Positions 52,085 to 61,130 of a stretch of 64,000 bases of DNA are shown piece by piece (position 1 is the first letter of the stretch; each line of letters starts with the position of its first letter). Both the position numbers and the translations under genes were made by a program. The notes below the pieces were generated by a model. That model was given only the letters and a program-made list of their open reading frames with translations. It was not told where the DNA came from and did not search any database. The DNA is from Bacteroidia bacterium (GTDB lineage: Bacteria; Bacteroidota; Bacteroidia; Bacteroidales; UBA932), in the NCBI GenBank assembly GCA_021153285.1, contig JAGKTT010000002.1:1-64000 (forward strand), written 5' to 3'.

Positions 52085-54271
52085 CTAGTTAGCTGCAGAT
52101 ACAGAAACAGTCATTGTATTTACATACTTGCCGCTTGATACACCGATGAAGTAACCCCTTACAGTAATCTTAGCCCCATCTACTGCTGCTGGATGTGCTG
52201 CAGCATCGATATACTGAAGCGATCCGATAGCAGTAGCTGCTCCTTCGATATTCACATTGTAGTAATTACCAGATATAGAGAGTGTTCCGGTATACTCAAC
52301 ATATTCTACCGCAGTCTTAGCAAGCTGAGCGTCCATTCCCGCAGCATCGAGTACTGTAGGTTCCGGATGCACCACCTCGTTGCCAGAAGAAACCTTAGTT
52401 ATCGTAGCATCTTTTGTGAATTGGAGCATACCACCATAAAGACTGGTTGGTCCAGACACCTGAATCTTATCACCTACAGCTTCCTCTACAACTGCATTCT
52501 TATAAATAAGGATATAGGCTGTTCCGTCATAGATCAAGGCACCACGAGTATACTTAGCAACGATCACACCTTCTGTTGTAGCCTCATCCTGAACTCCAGC
52601 TGCAATTACCTCAGCAATTGTAGGATATGCTGGCTGCTCAGGCTCCTGACCAGCTACAAAGCGCTCTCCAGTGAGACCTGCGAAGTCTGATTCCTGTGCA
52701 AAAATGATCTGGATTGCATCATTGTTACGAGATGAGATACCCTTGATTGTACCTGAACCCTGTGGAACAGCTGTCTTACCGAATGAAGCATACTTCGATG
52801 AGAACACAACGAAGTTCTCTCCTCCGACAGTTTCGATGCTGATGCTTGTGTGAGCAACTTCTCCATCAGCATTTGGCATCACAAAAGTCTTTGTGAGATC
52901 CTCCTCAACAACCTGCACGCCCTTGAGAGCGATATATTGTCCCTCATACTTATTTGCAAGGAAATCAGCTACAGAAACAGTCTTTGGCTCTACGGTATTA
53001 CCGCTGGACAGAACGACTACTTTATCATTAGCCAAGTTGCTTACCTGAACAGCCTCATTATACTTACCGAACTTTGCGCCCGAAAGATCGATCTTCACCT
53101 TATCACCGAATGCGAATGTATGATCTTCATTGAAACGAAGCTGGAGAGCACCGGTCTCATCCTGAACATACATACCCTTCTTTGATGTGAGGTTACCAAG
53201 AGCAGAGTTAGAAATTACAACTGCCTCAATCACTGTACCTTTTGCAACTGTAGCATCAACATCAAGTGCAAGAATACTTGAAATTGCAGTTATTTCCGGC
53301 TCGGCAATAACTCCAGCATTCTGCTCTACAGTTACAGACGCAACATATGTCTGACCATTGCTTGTTGTCTTGAAGTCAACTGTTGTGCTTCTTGGATCTC
53401 CCTCATTAGGTGCTGCAGTAAGGTCAACGAAAGTCGATGTTCCGATAACATTAGGTTCACCGGCAGTCAACCAAGTTGCATCCTCTGGAATGACAACTGT
53501 AAGATCATCTCCTTTAATAGTAAGTACAACTGTCACAACGCCACCTTCAACAGGAAGCGGAGTAGAAGGAATTACCTTCTCAGCCTTGATAAGAGACTTC
53601 TCCACTTCGAGAATCTGTGTATCATTGTTGAAGTTGCCATACTTAGACCAAGAACCTTCGATGACAACAATATCACCGACAGCGATTGTAGGATTATTTG
53701 ACTTATCAAGGTATGCTGACTTATTTGCGCAACCATAAATCTGTACTTTTTCAGCTGTACTATCATCAGAGATGTAGAACTTTCCGTATTTCTGGAAATC
53801 AGCCAATGGAATTTCAGCAACCTTTGCCTTAATTCTATAGAACTGATCTACAACACCTTCCTCAAGCACAAACTTACAAGTAGTTAAAGCGACTTCTGGC
53901 TTAGCTGCCATCTGCATTACATTAATCACCTGAGTTGCGCCATCACAATCAAGGTGAAGCAAAGCCTCGCGAGTTTCAGTAGTAGCACCTGCAGAAAAAG
54001 TTATCTCAGAGTTACCGGCAGGACCTGAAGCAGGATTAATGCTAAGCCACTCTGGCAATTCGATTGCCTTAGCTGCCTTAGAATCCCAAGCAGTTATTGT
54101 CCAGTTTGCACTAGCCTCCACCTGAATCTTAACATCGCCACCCTCAACAGGAAGAGCTATATAGGATTTGGAAACTTTTACTTCTTCCAGGAACTGCTCC
54201 TGCTTTTGACATCCCACGAAAGTGAGAGCAAAAACTGCTGCGAGCATTGTGAAAATATTTCTCAGTTTCAT
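52085..54271 (-). CDS. BACON/DUF5689/OB-module lipoprotein
   Basis: A 728-aa lipoprotein (MKLRNIFTMLAAVFALTFVG then Cys21, acidic QKQEQFLEE). Order: BACON at about 31-121 (WTITAWDSKAAKAIELPEWL), an OB-like domain at about 128-225 (FYISDDSTAEKVQIYG), a second BACON-like domain at about 233-317, DUF5689 at about 326-530 (SNSALGNLTSKKGMYVQDET, TVSVADFLANKYEGQY), and a further OB-like tandem at about 549-725. It starts 18 nt after the Oar-like receptor gene and so is its likely surface partner. The DUF5689 block is strikingly similar to that of the 1012-aa lipoprotein. Ligand unknown. Confidence 0.75.
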   Translation of the reverse strand: MKLRNIFTMLAAVFALTFVGCQKQEQFLEEVKVSKSYIALPVEGGDVKIQVEASANWTITAWDSKAAKAIELPEWLSINPASGPAGNSEITFSAGATTETREALLHLDCDGATQVINVMQMAAKPEVALTTCKFVLEEGVVDQFYRIKAKVAEIPLADFQKYGKFYISDDSTAEKVQIYGCANKSAYLDKSNNPTIAVGDIVVIEGSWSKYGNFNNDTQILEVEKSLIKAEKVIPSTPLPVEGGVVTVVLTIKGDDLTVVIPEDATWLTAGEPNVIGTSTFVDLTAAPNEGDPRSTTVDFKTTSNGQTYVASVTVEQNAGVIAEPEITAISSILALDVDATVAKGTVIEAVVISNSALGNLTSKKGMYVQDETGALQLRFNEDHTFAFGDKVKIDLSGAKFGKYNEAVQVSNLANDKVVVLSSGNTVEPKTVSVADFLANKYEGQYIALKGVQVVEEDLTKTFVMPNADGEVAHTSISIETVGGENFVVFSSKYASFGKTAVPQGSGTIKGISSRNNDAIQIIFAQESDFAGLTGERFVAGQEPEQPAYPTIAEVIAAGVQDEATTEGVIVAKYTRGALIYDGTAYILIYKNAVVEEAVGDKIQVSGPTSLYGGMLQFTKDATITKVSSGNEVVHPEPTVLDAAGMDAQLAKTAVEYVEYTGTLSISGNYYNVNIEGAATAIGSLQYIDAAAHPAAVDGAKITVRGYFIGVSSGKYVNTMTVSVSAAN

Positions 54272-54289
54272 ATTATTCCTGTCATTAAA

Positions 54290-57200
54290 TTAGTTAAACA
54301 TATACTTGATACCAACAGAAGCATACCAGCACTGTCCAATAGCGATATTCTTCTGCCACATTGGAGTATTACCATTTACAGCCGCAGGAGTAGAGAATGT
54401 AGGATAACCTTCCTTATCTATACCCTCATACTTGAGAATCTGTCCATTGTTAAGCTCTGTATTCATAACCTTGGATACTCCCCAAGAAGAGTTGAAGAGG
54501 TTAAGAATGTTCTTGAGGTCAACGCAAAGCTGGAGAGTATTCTGAGACTTGCCTGCTCTAACCTTGAAGTCGTGCTTGTAGCTGAAGTCAAGTCTGTGTA
54601 CCCAAGGAGAGTAAACACTATAAGCCTCAGCGTACTCACCCTGATTCTTGCTAAGATAATTGTTTGAATGAACGAAATCCATAAAACGGGCAGCATCATC
54701 ATCAGATACAAATCTGAACTCCTTGTTTGCCACCTGCTCGTCTGTAGGAATATAGATAAGATCCGCATTATAACCATCACCATTCATATCATTAGATGTA
54801 GTGAAGTTATAGTTATATCCACCTCTCCATCCCTCGTAGATAAGGCTGTAGTGGTTATTTCCCTTATCATTATATGAAAGAGATACCAATGCACGGTCAG
54901 GTGTTACATAGTTTGAATTTGACAGACCTGGATAGCTTGGTCCATATACAGTATAGAGACCCTTCATCACAGAAGATGCCTTGTTACCTGGCATTCCTGA
55001 AATCTCCTTAGATGCGGTATGTGTATATGATGCCATAATATTGAGCTCTGGAACCGGAGTCATATTAACTGTAAATGTTCCTGAGTATCCATATCCAAGA
55101 TTTGTGTTTTCAAGCACATAGCAACTTGGCAATGTAGCGACTGCCTGCTTATCGTTAATATAAGTCTGCTTATAATCCTGGAAGATAGGACGGTTGTCCG
55201 CACCATTGAACCTTGCAAATCCATATACATCCTTAAGACTCCAGTCTCTGAGATAAACGCCGTTGATAGTCTTGTTGAAAATACCCTCTACTCCTACTGT
55301 GAATGGGAATGATACCGGGATATTATAGTCAAGGGCAAGAGAAGTCTTCCATACCTGTGGCATCTTGAAATTAGAAGATACTGCCTCAGTTCCACCTACA
55401 AGTCCATCCTCTGAAGTAATAGTAGCAGGATACTGATCCGGCCAGTTTGCCTGAATGAACTTGATAAGTTCCTCTCTCTTCATAATACCACCAGCGAATT
55501 TTTCCATATCCACCTGGAAAGCATCATTCTTACCTGTACCGTTCAAAGCAACAAGGTTCTGGATCATATTAGAGTTGCTTGGCATATTGGTAAAGAATAC
55601 CAAAGGAATACGTCCTGAGAAAAGACCTGTACCTCCACGAAGCTTAAGAGTATTGTTGCTGAAGATATCCCAAGAGAAACCAAGACGTGGGAGGATATTG
55701 ACAGAAGAAGAAGGCCACTTACCTGTATCTACGTGACGTTCTTCACCATCTACGATATAAGTCAGGTCATAAACTGCCTTATTTCTCATAATATCCTGAT
55801 TATCAAAGAAGAGTCCTTCAAGACGAAGACCGTAGGTAAGCTTGAAGTTATCTGTTGCATTCCACTCGTCCTGAGCATAAGCACCTACTTTATGGAATCT
55901 GACGCGCACAGCAGGCTCATCTACACCATTGTATCCATAAGTCACGCAAACTGCTTCAGGAGCCTTCTTCTCAAGGAAATCCTCGAGACTCTTATAACGG
56001 TAATATCCTGCACCATTTCTGATATAGATATTATCCGCCATCTGATACTCATAGTTCAGACCGGCTGTGATCTTATGGTTTCCAGAATAGTATGTAAGGT
56101 CATCCTTAATACTGATATTGGTATTGTGAACAGCATTCTTCCACGAGAAAAGCTCATATCCGAGACAGATATAAGGAAGCGGTGCGCTACCATCATCCTT
56201 ACGGATCTCGATAAACGGCATATCTGCTGAAGGAGTACTACGGACATCATCCAGCTGTGAGAAGGTAACAAGGAACTGGTTTGAAAGATTGTCTCCCAAA
56301 CGGCTGTTGAGATCAAGGGATGCAGAATGTACACGGTTATTCATTCCGTACATTGAGTTAGCATAACCCATTCCGTATTTAGAGAAACGAGCAAAGCTTG
56401 ACGCTGGACAACCATCCACAGATGTAGCAGAAGGTGTCTTATAATATACATTATTAGTATAGTTGTACCTTACTGCCAACTTATGATTGTCATTGATATT
56501 CCAGTCGATACGCGCGAGAACCTTAAGGTTGCTTTCATCTGCAGGGAAATCAGTCCAAGAGCCTGTGTCATAATCATACTCTTTCTTTACGAATTCAGAC
56601 ACCTTCTTAAGGTCAGCTTCAGTAACACGAGAGATATAGCTGTCCGCATCCATCTCTTCACCTTCCTTGGCTGCACGCCAAGTATTTGCAACTGTTGGCT
56701 TCAATGAATACTCAGCGTTCACGAAGAAAAAGAGCTTATCCTTGACAATCGGACCACCCAAAGTCATACCATAAGTAGTAGTACGATCTTTTTCGCGAGC
56801 ACCTGCCACCTCCTGGCCATCCACCATATTACCACGCATATTTTCATTTCTGTGATAAATATAGGCAGATCCCTTAAGAGTATTTGTACCTGACTTAGTG
56901 ATTGCATTTACACCACCACCGATGAAGTTTGTCTGACGTACATCGAAAGGAGAAATTACGATCTGCATTTCTTCGAGTGCATCGATAGAGATCGGACTAC
57001 CACCACCAGGGAGTCCCTCATTGAGACCGAAGTTATTATTGAAGTTGGCTCCATCGACTGTGAAGTTCGAAGAACGTCCGTCAGCACCTGCGAAATTCAT
57101 ACTGTTTCCGCCATATGGAGACAGTCTTGTGATGTCGTCAATACTTCTTGAGACTGTCGGAATCGAGGTCATCTGCTTAGAAGAAATATTCGTAGCAGAA

Positions 57201-57607
57201 CCCATCTTCTCAGCAGAGAACTTTGATGCAGGAGCGGCAATTACCATTGCTTCGCCGAGCAATTCGGAATCCTCACTGAGTGCTCCATTAAGCGCAAATG
57301 TTTCAGCAAGCTGAATAGTCACATCAGTGTAAGTGAGTGACTGATATCCAAGGCAAGATATCTCCACCTTGTAAGGGCCACCGGCACGCATACCGTTGAT
57401 TGCATAACGACCGTCGTTGTTGGTTACAACGCCGTAAACAGTACCTGATGGCTCGTGGGTAGCAACTACCGCAGCACCGATAACTGGCTCTCCGTTTGCG
57501 TCAACAACGCGTCCACCCAGAGCTGATGTAGTCACCTGTGCGAAGGCAGCTACGCTCATAAGCATTGCTGCAAAAGCAGCAAAAAGACACTTAATTGTTT
57601 GTTTCAT
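54290..57607 (-). CDS. Oar-like TonB-dependent outer-membrane receptor
   Basis: A 1105-aa receptor: signal peptide MKQTIKCLFAAFAAMLMSVA ending FAQ, a CarboxypepD_reg-like domain at about 28-112 (LGGRVVDANGEPVIGAAVVA), a plug typical of Oar-type proteins (SRSIDDITRLSPYGGNSMNF, SNFTVDGANFNNNFG, FIGGGVNAITKSGTNTLKGS), and a barrel with SAYIYHRNENMRGN and a final strand WYASVGIKYMFN. Such receptors often lack a SusD partner; here the next gene encodes a DUF5689/BACON lipoprotein. The upstream -7 candidate (TATCTTCG at 57643-57650, minus) has one mismatch. Substrate unknown. Divergent from metK. Confidence 0.9.
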   Translation of the reverse strand: MKQTIKCLFAAFAAMLMSVAAFAQVTTSALGGRVVDANGEPVIGAAVVATHEPSGTVYGVVTNNDGRYAINGMRAGGPYKVEISCLGYQSLTYTDVTIQLAETFALNGALSEDSELLGEAMVIAAPASKFSAEKMGSATNISSKQMTSIPTVSRSIDDITRLSPYGGNSMNFAGADGRSSNFTVDGANFNNNFGLNEGLPGGGSPISIDALEEMQIVISPFDVRQTNFIGGGVNAITKSGTNTLKGSAYIYHRNENMRGNMVDGQEVAGAREKDRTTTYGMTLGGPIVKDKLFFFVNAEYSLKPTVANTWRAAKEGEEMDADSYISRVTEADLKKVSEFVKKEYDYDTGSWTDFPADESNLKVLARIDWNINDNHKLAVRYNYTNNVYYKTPSATSVDGCPASSFARFSKYGMGYANSMYGMNNRVHSASLDLNSRLGDNLSNQFLVTFSQLDDVRSTPSADMPFIEIRKDDGSAPLPYICLGYELFSWKNAVHNTNISIKDDLTYYSGNHKITAGLNYEYQMADNIYIRNGAGYYRYKSLEDFLEKKAPEAVCVTYGYNGVDEPAVRVRFHKVGAYAQDEWNATDNFKLTYGLRLEGLFFDNQDIMRNKAVYDLTYIVDGEERHVDTGKWPSSSVNILPRLGFSWDIFSNNTLKLRGGTGLFSGRIPLVFFTNMPSNSNMIQNLVALNGTGKNDAFQVDMEKFAGGIMKREELIKFIQANWPDQYPATITSEDGLVGGTEAVSSNFKMPQVWKTSLALDYNIPVSFPFTVGVEGIFNKTINGVYLRDWSLKDVYGFARFNGADNRPIFQDYKQTYINDKQAVATLPSCYVLENTNLGYGYSGTFTVNMTPVPELNIMASYTHTASKEISGMPGNKASSVMKGLYTVYGPSYPGLSNSNYVTPDRALVSLSYNDKGNNHYSLIYEGWRGGYNYNFTTSNDMNGDGYNADLIYIPTDEQVANKEFRFVSDDDAARFMDFVHSNNYLSKNQGEYAEAYSVYSPWVHRLDFSYKHDFKVRAGKSQNTLQLCVDLKNILNLFNSSWGVSKVMNTELNNGQILKYEGIDKEGYPTFSTPAAVNGNTPMWQKNIAIGQCWYASVGIKYMFN

Positions 57608-57785
57608 AACGTTTTAGATATAAATGATAAGTTTTTATCCCGCGAAGATACGACATTTTGCCGATGATATGAAATTTTGAAGGTACTTTTATTGTCATTT
57701 GGACTATAATTGACATTGAGATTTGCATCTATTCCTATCGGCTCAAGAAATAAGTCGATTTACAGAACAAAATACACTCTATTCA

Positions 57786-57815
57786 TTTGTATATCAGAAA
57801 TTTTAACTATCTTTG
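57786..57815 (+). promoter_or_regulatory. Promoter for metK
   Basis: TTTG at 57786-57789 and TATCTTTG at 57808-57815, 18 nt apart. Transcription would start just before the SAM aptamer. Confidence 0.7.
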
Positions 57816-57833
57816 CCGCCCGAAATGAGAAAT

Positions 57834-57878
57834 GTGGAGAGATTTGGCTGCTTGCAACCACTATAAAAAATGCTAAAA
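57834..57878 (+). promoter_or_regulatory. SAM-II/SAM-V-type riboswitch aptamer
   Basis: The compact H-type pseudoknot of this class can be drawn: P1 is GUGG (57834-57837) with CCAC (57858-57861), and P2 is UUUGGC in loop 1 (57843-57848) with GCUAAA (57872-57877), one G-U pair. The conserved CUUGCAA before the P1 3' strand and the AAAAAAUGCUAAAA after it fit the SAM-II/SAM-V consensus. It precedes metK, the SAM-producing enzyme, and is followed by intrinsic terminators, so SAM should switch transcription off. Confidence 0.75.
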
Positions 57879-57891
57879 TGTTGACTGTAAC

Positions 57892-57918
57892 GGTCATCAC
57901 GCCACGGTGACCTTTTTT
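57892..57918 (+). terminator. First terminator of the metK leader
   Basis: A 7-bp stem GGTCATC/GGTGACC (one T-G) with loop ACGCCAC-type sequence is followed by six T. It begins 14 nt after the aptamer, so it is the probable expression platform. Confidence 0.7.
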
Positions 57919-57946
57919 CATATCAATGTTTTGTGTTTTTGTGACG

Positions 57947-57972
57947 GCTCCGCATTTCTGTGGGGCTTTTTT
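57947..57972 (+). terminator. Second terminator of the metK leader
   Basis: GCTCCGCA pairs with TGTGGGGC (8 bp, two wobble pairs) around TTTC and is followed by six T, 22 nt before the metK ATG. Confidence 0.7.
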
Positions 57973-57994
57973 GATATATAATACAATAAACGAT

Positions 57995-59314
57995 ATGAAT
58001 TATCTTTTTACATCAGAATCAGTGTCAGAAGGACACCCAGACAAAGTATCGGACCAGATTTCCGATGCCATTCTTGACGAATTTCTCCGCCAGGATCCTG
58101 AATCAAAGGTAGCCTGCGAGACATTCTGCAGCACCGGCCTCGTAGTAGTAGGAGGTGAGGTGCGCTCAGAGGATGCCTATGTGGACATCCCTAAGACCGT
58201 CCGTCGCGTCATCAACAAGATCGGATACAACAAGGCAGAGTATATGTTCGACGGCAATTCCTGCGGAATCCTCTCGGCTCTTCACGAGCAGAGCGTAGAT
58301 ATCAACAGAGGTGTAGTAGGCGAAGATGCAGACGCTCAGGGAGCCGGTGACCAGGGTATGATGTTCGGTTATGCCTGCTGCGACACAAAGGAATATATGC
58401 CGCTTCCGCTTGCACTCTCACACCAGGCACTCCTTCTGCTTGCAAAGATCCGCAAACAGAATCCTGAGCTTATGCCTTACCTCCGTCCGGACTCGAAGTC
58501 TCAGTTCACCATCGAATATGACGGACAGACCAATGAGCCTGTACGCGTACATACAATCGTAATCTCGACTCAGCACGACGAATTCACTCCTGCATCTCTG
58601 GGCAATATGAGCTATGCTGACGGATGTGCACAGTTCGGTCAGAAGCGTGTGGACGAGGCAATGCAGGCAAAGATCCGAGAGGATGTCCAGAATATCCTCC
58701 TTCCGATGCTCATCGAGTCACTCAGCCCAGAAGAGGCATCTCTCTTCAAAGGTGACCACATCCTTCACGTAAACCCTACAGGCAAGTTCGTGATCGGAGG
58801 TCCTCACGGAGATACTGGTCTCACAGGCCGCAAGATCATCGTGGACACTTACGGAGGAAAGGGAGCGCACGGTGGTGGAGCATTCTCAGGAAAGGACCCT
58901 TCAAAGGTCGACAGATCAGCAGCTTACGCAGCACGCTACATTGCCAAGAATATGGTAGCCGCAGGCGTTGCACGTGAAATGCTGGTACAGGTTTCATACG
59001 CCATTGGAGTAGCACGCCCGCTCAGCATCTTCGTAAATACTTACGGAACAGCAGTCAACGGCTTGACAGATGCAGAGATCGCTCTCCAGATCGAGAAGAT
59101 CTTCGACCTCCGTCCGGCAAAGATCATCGAAAAGTTCGGCCTCAAGAAACCGATCTACGAACCTACAGCATCGTACGGACACGTCGGACGTGACCCTTAC
59201 AAGGCAACCGTAATGATCAGAAAGAACGGCCAGCTCGTTCCTGAACTCGTCCAGTTCTTCGGCTGGGAGCTCCTCGACTCAGTAGATATGATCAAAGAAG
59301 CGTTCGGACTGTAA
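57995..59314 (+). CDS. metK: S-adenosylmethionine synthetase
   Basis: A 439-aa enzyme making SAM from methionine and ATP. Signatures are FTSESVSEGHPDKVSDQISD near the N-terminus, GAGDQGMMFGYACCDT, the P-loop-like GGPHGDTGLTGRKIIVDTYG and GGGAFSGKDPSKVDRSAAYA. The ATG at 57995 lies just after the second leader terminator; the frame stays open upstream to 57926, but that part is leader RNA. Controlled by the SAM-II/V-type riboswitch. Completes the methionine route encoded by metX and metY in the same window. Confidence 0.96.
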   Translation: MNYLFTSESVSEGHPDKVSDQISDAILDEFLRQDPESKVACETFCSTGLVVVGGEVRSEDAYVDIPKTVRRVINKIGYNKAEYMFDGNSCGILSALHEQSVDINRGVVGEDADAQGAGDQGMMFGYACCDTKEYMPLPLALSHQALLLLAKIRKQNPELMPYLRPDSKSQFTIEYDGQTNEPVRVHTIVISTQHDEFTPASLGNMSYADGCAQFGQKRVDEAMQAKIREDVQNILLPMLIESLSPEEASLFKGDHILHVNPTGKFVIGGPHGDTGLTGRKIIVDTYGGKGAHGGGAFSGKDPSKVDRSAAYAARYIAKNMVAAGVAREMLVQVSYAIGVARPLSIFVNTYGTAVNGLTDAEIALQIEKIFDLRPAKIIEKFGLKKPIYEPTASYGHVGRDPYKATVMIRKNGQLVPELVQFFGWELLDSVDMIKEAFGL

Positions 59315-59356
59315 CAGACTGCAAATCCTTAAATGCTATATATAAGGCATTTACGC

Positions 59357-59391
59357 AAAGTGCGTGCTCCCCATTGGTGAGCACGCACTTT
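59357..59391. terminator. Bidirectional terminator between metK and smpB
   Basis: A perfect 13-bp stem AAAGTGCGTGCTC/GAGCACGCACTTT with a 9-nt loop, followed by TTATA. It serves both convergent genes. Confidence 0.85.
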
Positions 59392-59427
59392 TTATATTCC
59401 ACTGATTGCCAATCACTTAGTCGCATC

Positions 59428-59877
59428 CTACATTCTTTCCATCTCACGTCGGAGATCCTTTTCCTTGATCGACGCACGCTTGTCATACTCCTTCTTACCG
59501 CGCGCCAGAGCGATCAGCAGCTTTGCATAGCCATTTTCAGCAATATAGAGCTTCACTCCTACAATAGTCAATCCTTTCTCCTTCACAGAGCGACTAAGTC
59601 TGGTCAGCTCCTTACGGGTCAGCAGGAGCTTTCTCTCACGACGCGGATCGTGCTTTCCCCAGCTTCCCCACCAATATTCTGCTATGTGCATATTCTTGAC
59701 ATACAGCTCGTTGTTATTGAAATAACAGAAAGCATCCACCAGTGAGGCCTTGCCAGCTCTGATGGATTTTATCTCTGTACCAGTAAGCACAATTCCCGCC
59801 TGGAAGGTCTCGATGAATTCATAATCAAACGATGCCCTCCTGTTCTTTATCTCTACACTGCTTTTTGCTTTCGGCAT
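59428..59877 (-). CDS. smpB: SsrA-binding protein
   Basis: A 149-aa tmRNA-binding protein of trans-translation. The OB-type core reads RRASFDYEFIETFQAGIVLT, GTEIKSIRAGKASLVDAF, ELYVKNMHIAEY and RERKLLLTRKEL; the basic C-terminal tail (KKEYDKRASIKEKDLRREME) inserts into the decoding centre. It delivers tmRNA to stalled ribosomes. No tmRNA (ssrA) gene is visible in this window. Confidence 0.95.
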   Translation of the reverse strand: MPKAKSSVEIKNRRASFDYEFIETFQAGIVLTGTEIKSIRAGKASLVDAFCYFNNNELYVKNMHIAEYWWGSWGKHDPRRERKLLLTRKELTRLSRSVKEKGLTIVGVKLYIAENGYAKLLIALARGKKEYDKRASIKEKDLRREMERM

Positions 59878-59907
59878 AATCTTGCTCTTCTTAATTAAAT
59901 CCTATTG

Positions 59908-59937
59908 CAAATGTAATGCTTTTTCAGTGATTCCAAA
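59908..59937 (-). promoter_or_regulatory. Promoter for smpB
   Basis: On the minus strand TTTG (59934-59937) and TACATTTG (59908-59915) are 18 nt apart, and the ATG is 30 nt downstream. Confidence 0.65.
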
Positions 59938-59962
59938 CACGTATAACACAAATATATATCTA

Positions 59963-60004
59963 TCAGGCAATTAAGCAATCAAGGGTCGGATCTTTTACCG
60001 ACCC
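59963..60004 (+). repeat. Box-plus-hairpin repeat, copy 2
   Basis: TCAGGCAATTA (59963-59973), a 9-nt spacer, then the perfect stem GGGTCGG/CCGACCC (59983-60004). It matches the unit at 12406-12446 in box, spacing and core stem, although the loops differ. Confidence 0.6.
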
Positions 60005-60071
60005 ACAAGCATCCAATACGCTGATATACAAAACATTAAGCAACACGGCATTTATATTTGATTTTATATGC

Positions 60072-60079
60072 TATCTTTG
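60072..60079 (+). promoter_or_regulatory. Promoter -7 box for miaA
   Basis: TATCTTTG (TAnnTTTG), only 7 nt before the ATG at 60087, giving a nearly leaderless transcript. Confidence 0.55.
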
Positions 60080-60086
60080 CATCATT

Positions 60087-61112
60087 ATGGCAAAGAAACC
60101 TTTCACACCGATCCCCCCTATGGCCGAACTCCCACCGGCTGAAGAAATAGACGTACAGGAAATCCTGAACAAATATCTCAATGGCGAAATCGACCTGATC
60201 TGCGTCCTGGGACCCACCGCCTCAGGCAAGACCCGTTACGCGGTCCAGCTTGCCCGTCGGATCAATACCCTGCTGGATGCTGGATGCTGTGATTCAGCTT
60301 GCGAAAAGCGTGCAGAAATAATCTCTGCCGACTCCCGTCAGGTCTACCGCGGAATGGACATAGGCACAGGTAAGGATCTCTCTGAATATGAGGAGATTCC
60401 ATATCATCTGATGGATATAGTGGATGCCGGATCGAAATACAATATCTTCGAGTACCAGAGAGATTTCGAAAAAGCCTATAAAGACATCAGAAACAGAGGT
60501 GGAATACCTATTCTCTGCGGAGGCAGCGGACTCTATATCGAAGCAGCGACCTGCGGATATTCTCTGCCGGAAGTCCAGCCTGACCCTAAGCTTAGAGCTG
60601 AATTGGAAAAGAAAACCGACGAAGAACTCATCGCACAGCTCGCGTCACTGAAGCCGCTCCATAACACAACAGATTACGACACCCGCAAACGACTGATCAG
60701 AGCACTTGAAATAGCAATCTATGAAGCTGAACATCCGGTACAGCGCACCTCCTTCCTGCCGAAGAACACATATTATATAGGTACATTAGTAAACCGAGAC
60801 GAAAGAAACGCCCGTATCGACCGTCGTCTGGACGCCCGACTGGAAGAAGGAATGGTAGAAGAAATCAGAGGACTGATCGACGGCACACATCCGGCCCTGG
60901 CTCCAGACCACAGACCTATAATGGCTGAAGATCTCATCTACTACGGACTGGAATACAAATTCGTAACTCTTTACATAACAGGAGAACTTACATACGACCA
61001 GATGCGTACCCAGCTCGCCACCGCCATCCACCAGTTCGCTAAAAGACAGATGACCTGGTTCCGCGGAATGGAGCGCAAAGGCATCCGGATACACTGGACA
61101 GCTGTCAATTAA
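60087..61112 (+). CDS. miaA: tRNA dimethylallyltransferase
   Basis: A 341-aa enzyme that prenylates A37 of tRNAs reading UNN codons. The P-loop is GPTASGKT, followed by the substrate motifs ISADSRQVYRGMDIGTGKD and GGSGLYIEA, and the C-terminal AKRQMTWFRGMERKGIRIHW. The N-terminus has about 30 extra residues (PPMAELPPAEEIDVQEILNK) and an insertion rich in Cys (DAGCCDSACEKR) before the ISADS motif. Those features fit a Bacteroidetes-type variant rather than the approximately 300-aa classical form. Confidence 0.9.
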   Translation: MAKKPFTPIPPMAELPPAEEIDVQEILNKYLNGEIDLICVLGPTASGKTRYAVQLARRINTLLDAGCCDSACEKRAEIISADSRQVYRGMDIGTGKDLSEYEEIPYHLMDIVDAGSKYNIFEYQRDFEKAYKDIRNRGGIPILCGGSGLYIEAATCGYSLPEVQPDPKLRAELEKKTDEELIAQLASLKPLHNTTDYDTRKRLIRALEIAIYEAEHPVQRTSFLPKNTYYIGTLVNRDERNARIDRRLDARLEEGMVEEIRGLIDGTHPALAPDHRPIMAEDLIYYGLEYKFVTLYITGELTYDQMRTQLATAIHQFAKRQMTWFRGMERKGIRIHWTAVN

Positions 61113-61130
61113 AGCGCTGTCTGAAATCTC

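Noticed and set aside
54290..57607. SusC of a classic SusC/SusD pair
   Set aside because: The receptor resembles Oar-type proteins, and the next gene product has BACON/DUF5689 modules, not the helical SusD fold.
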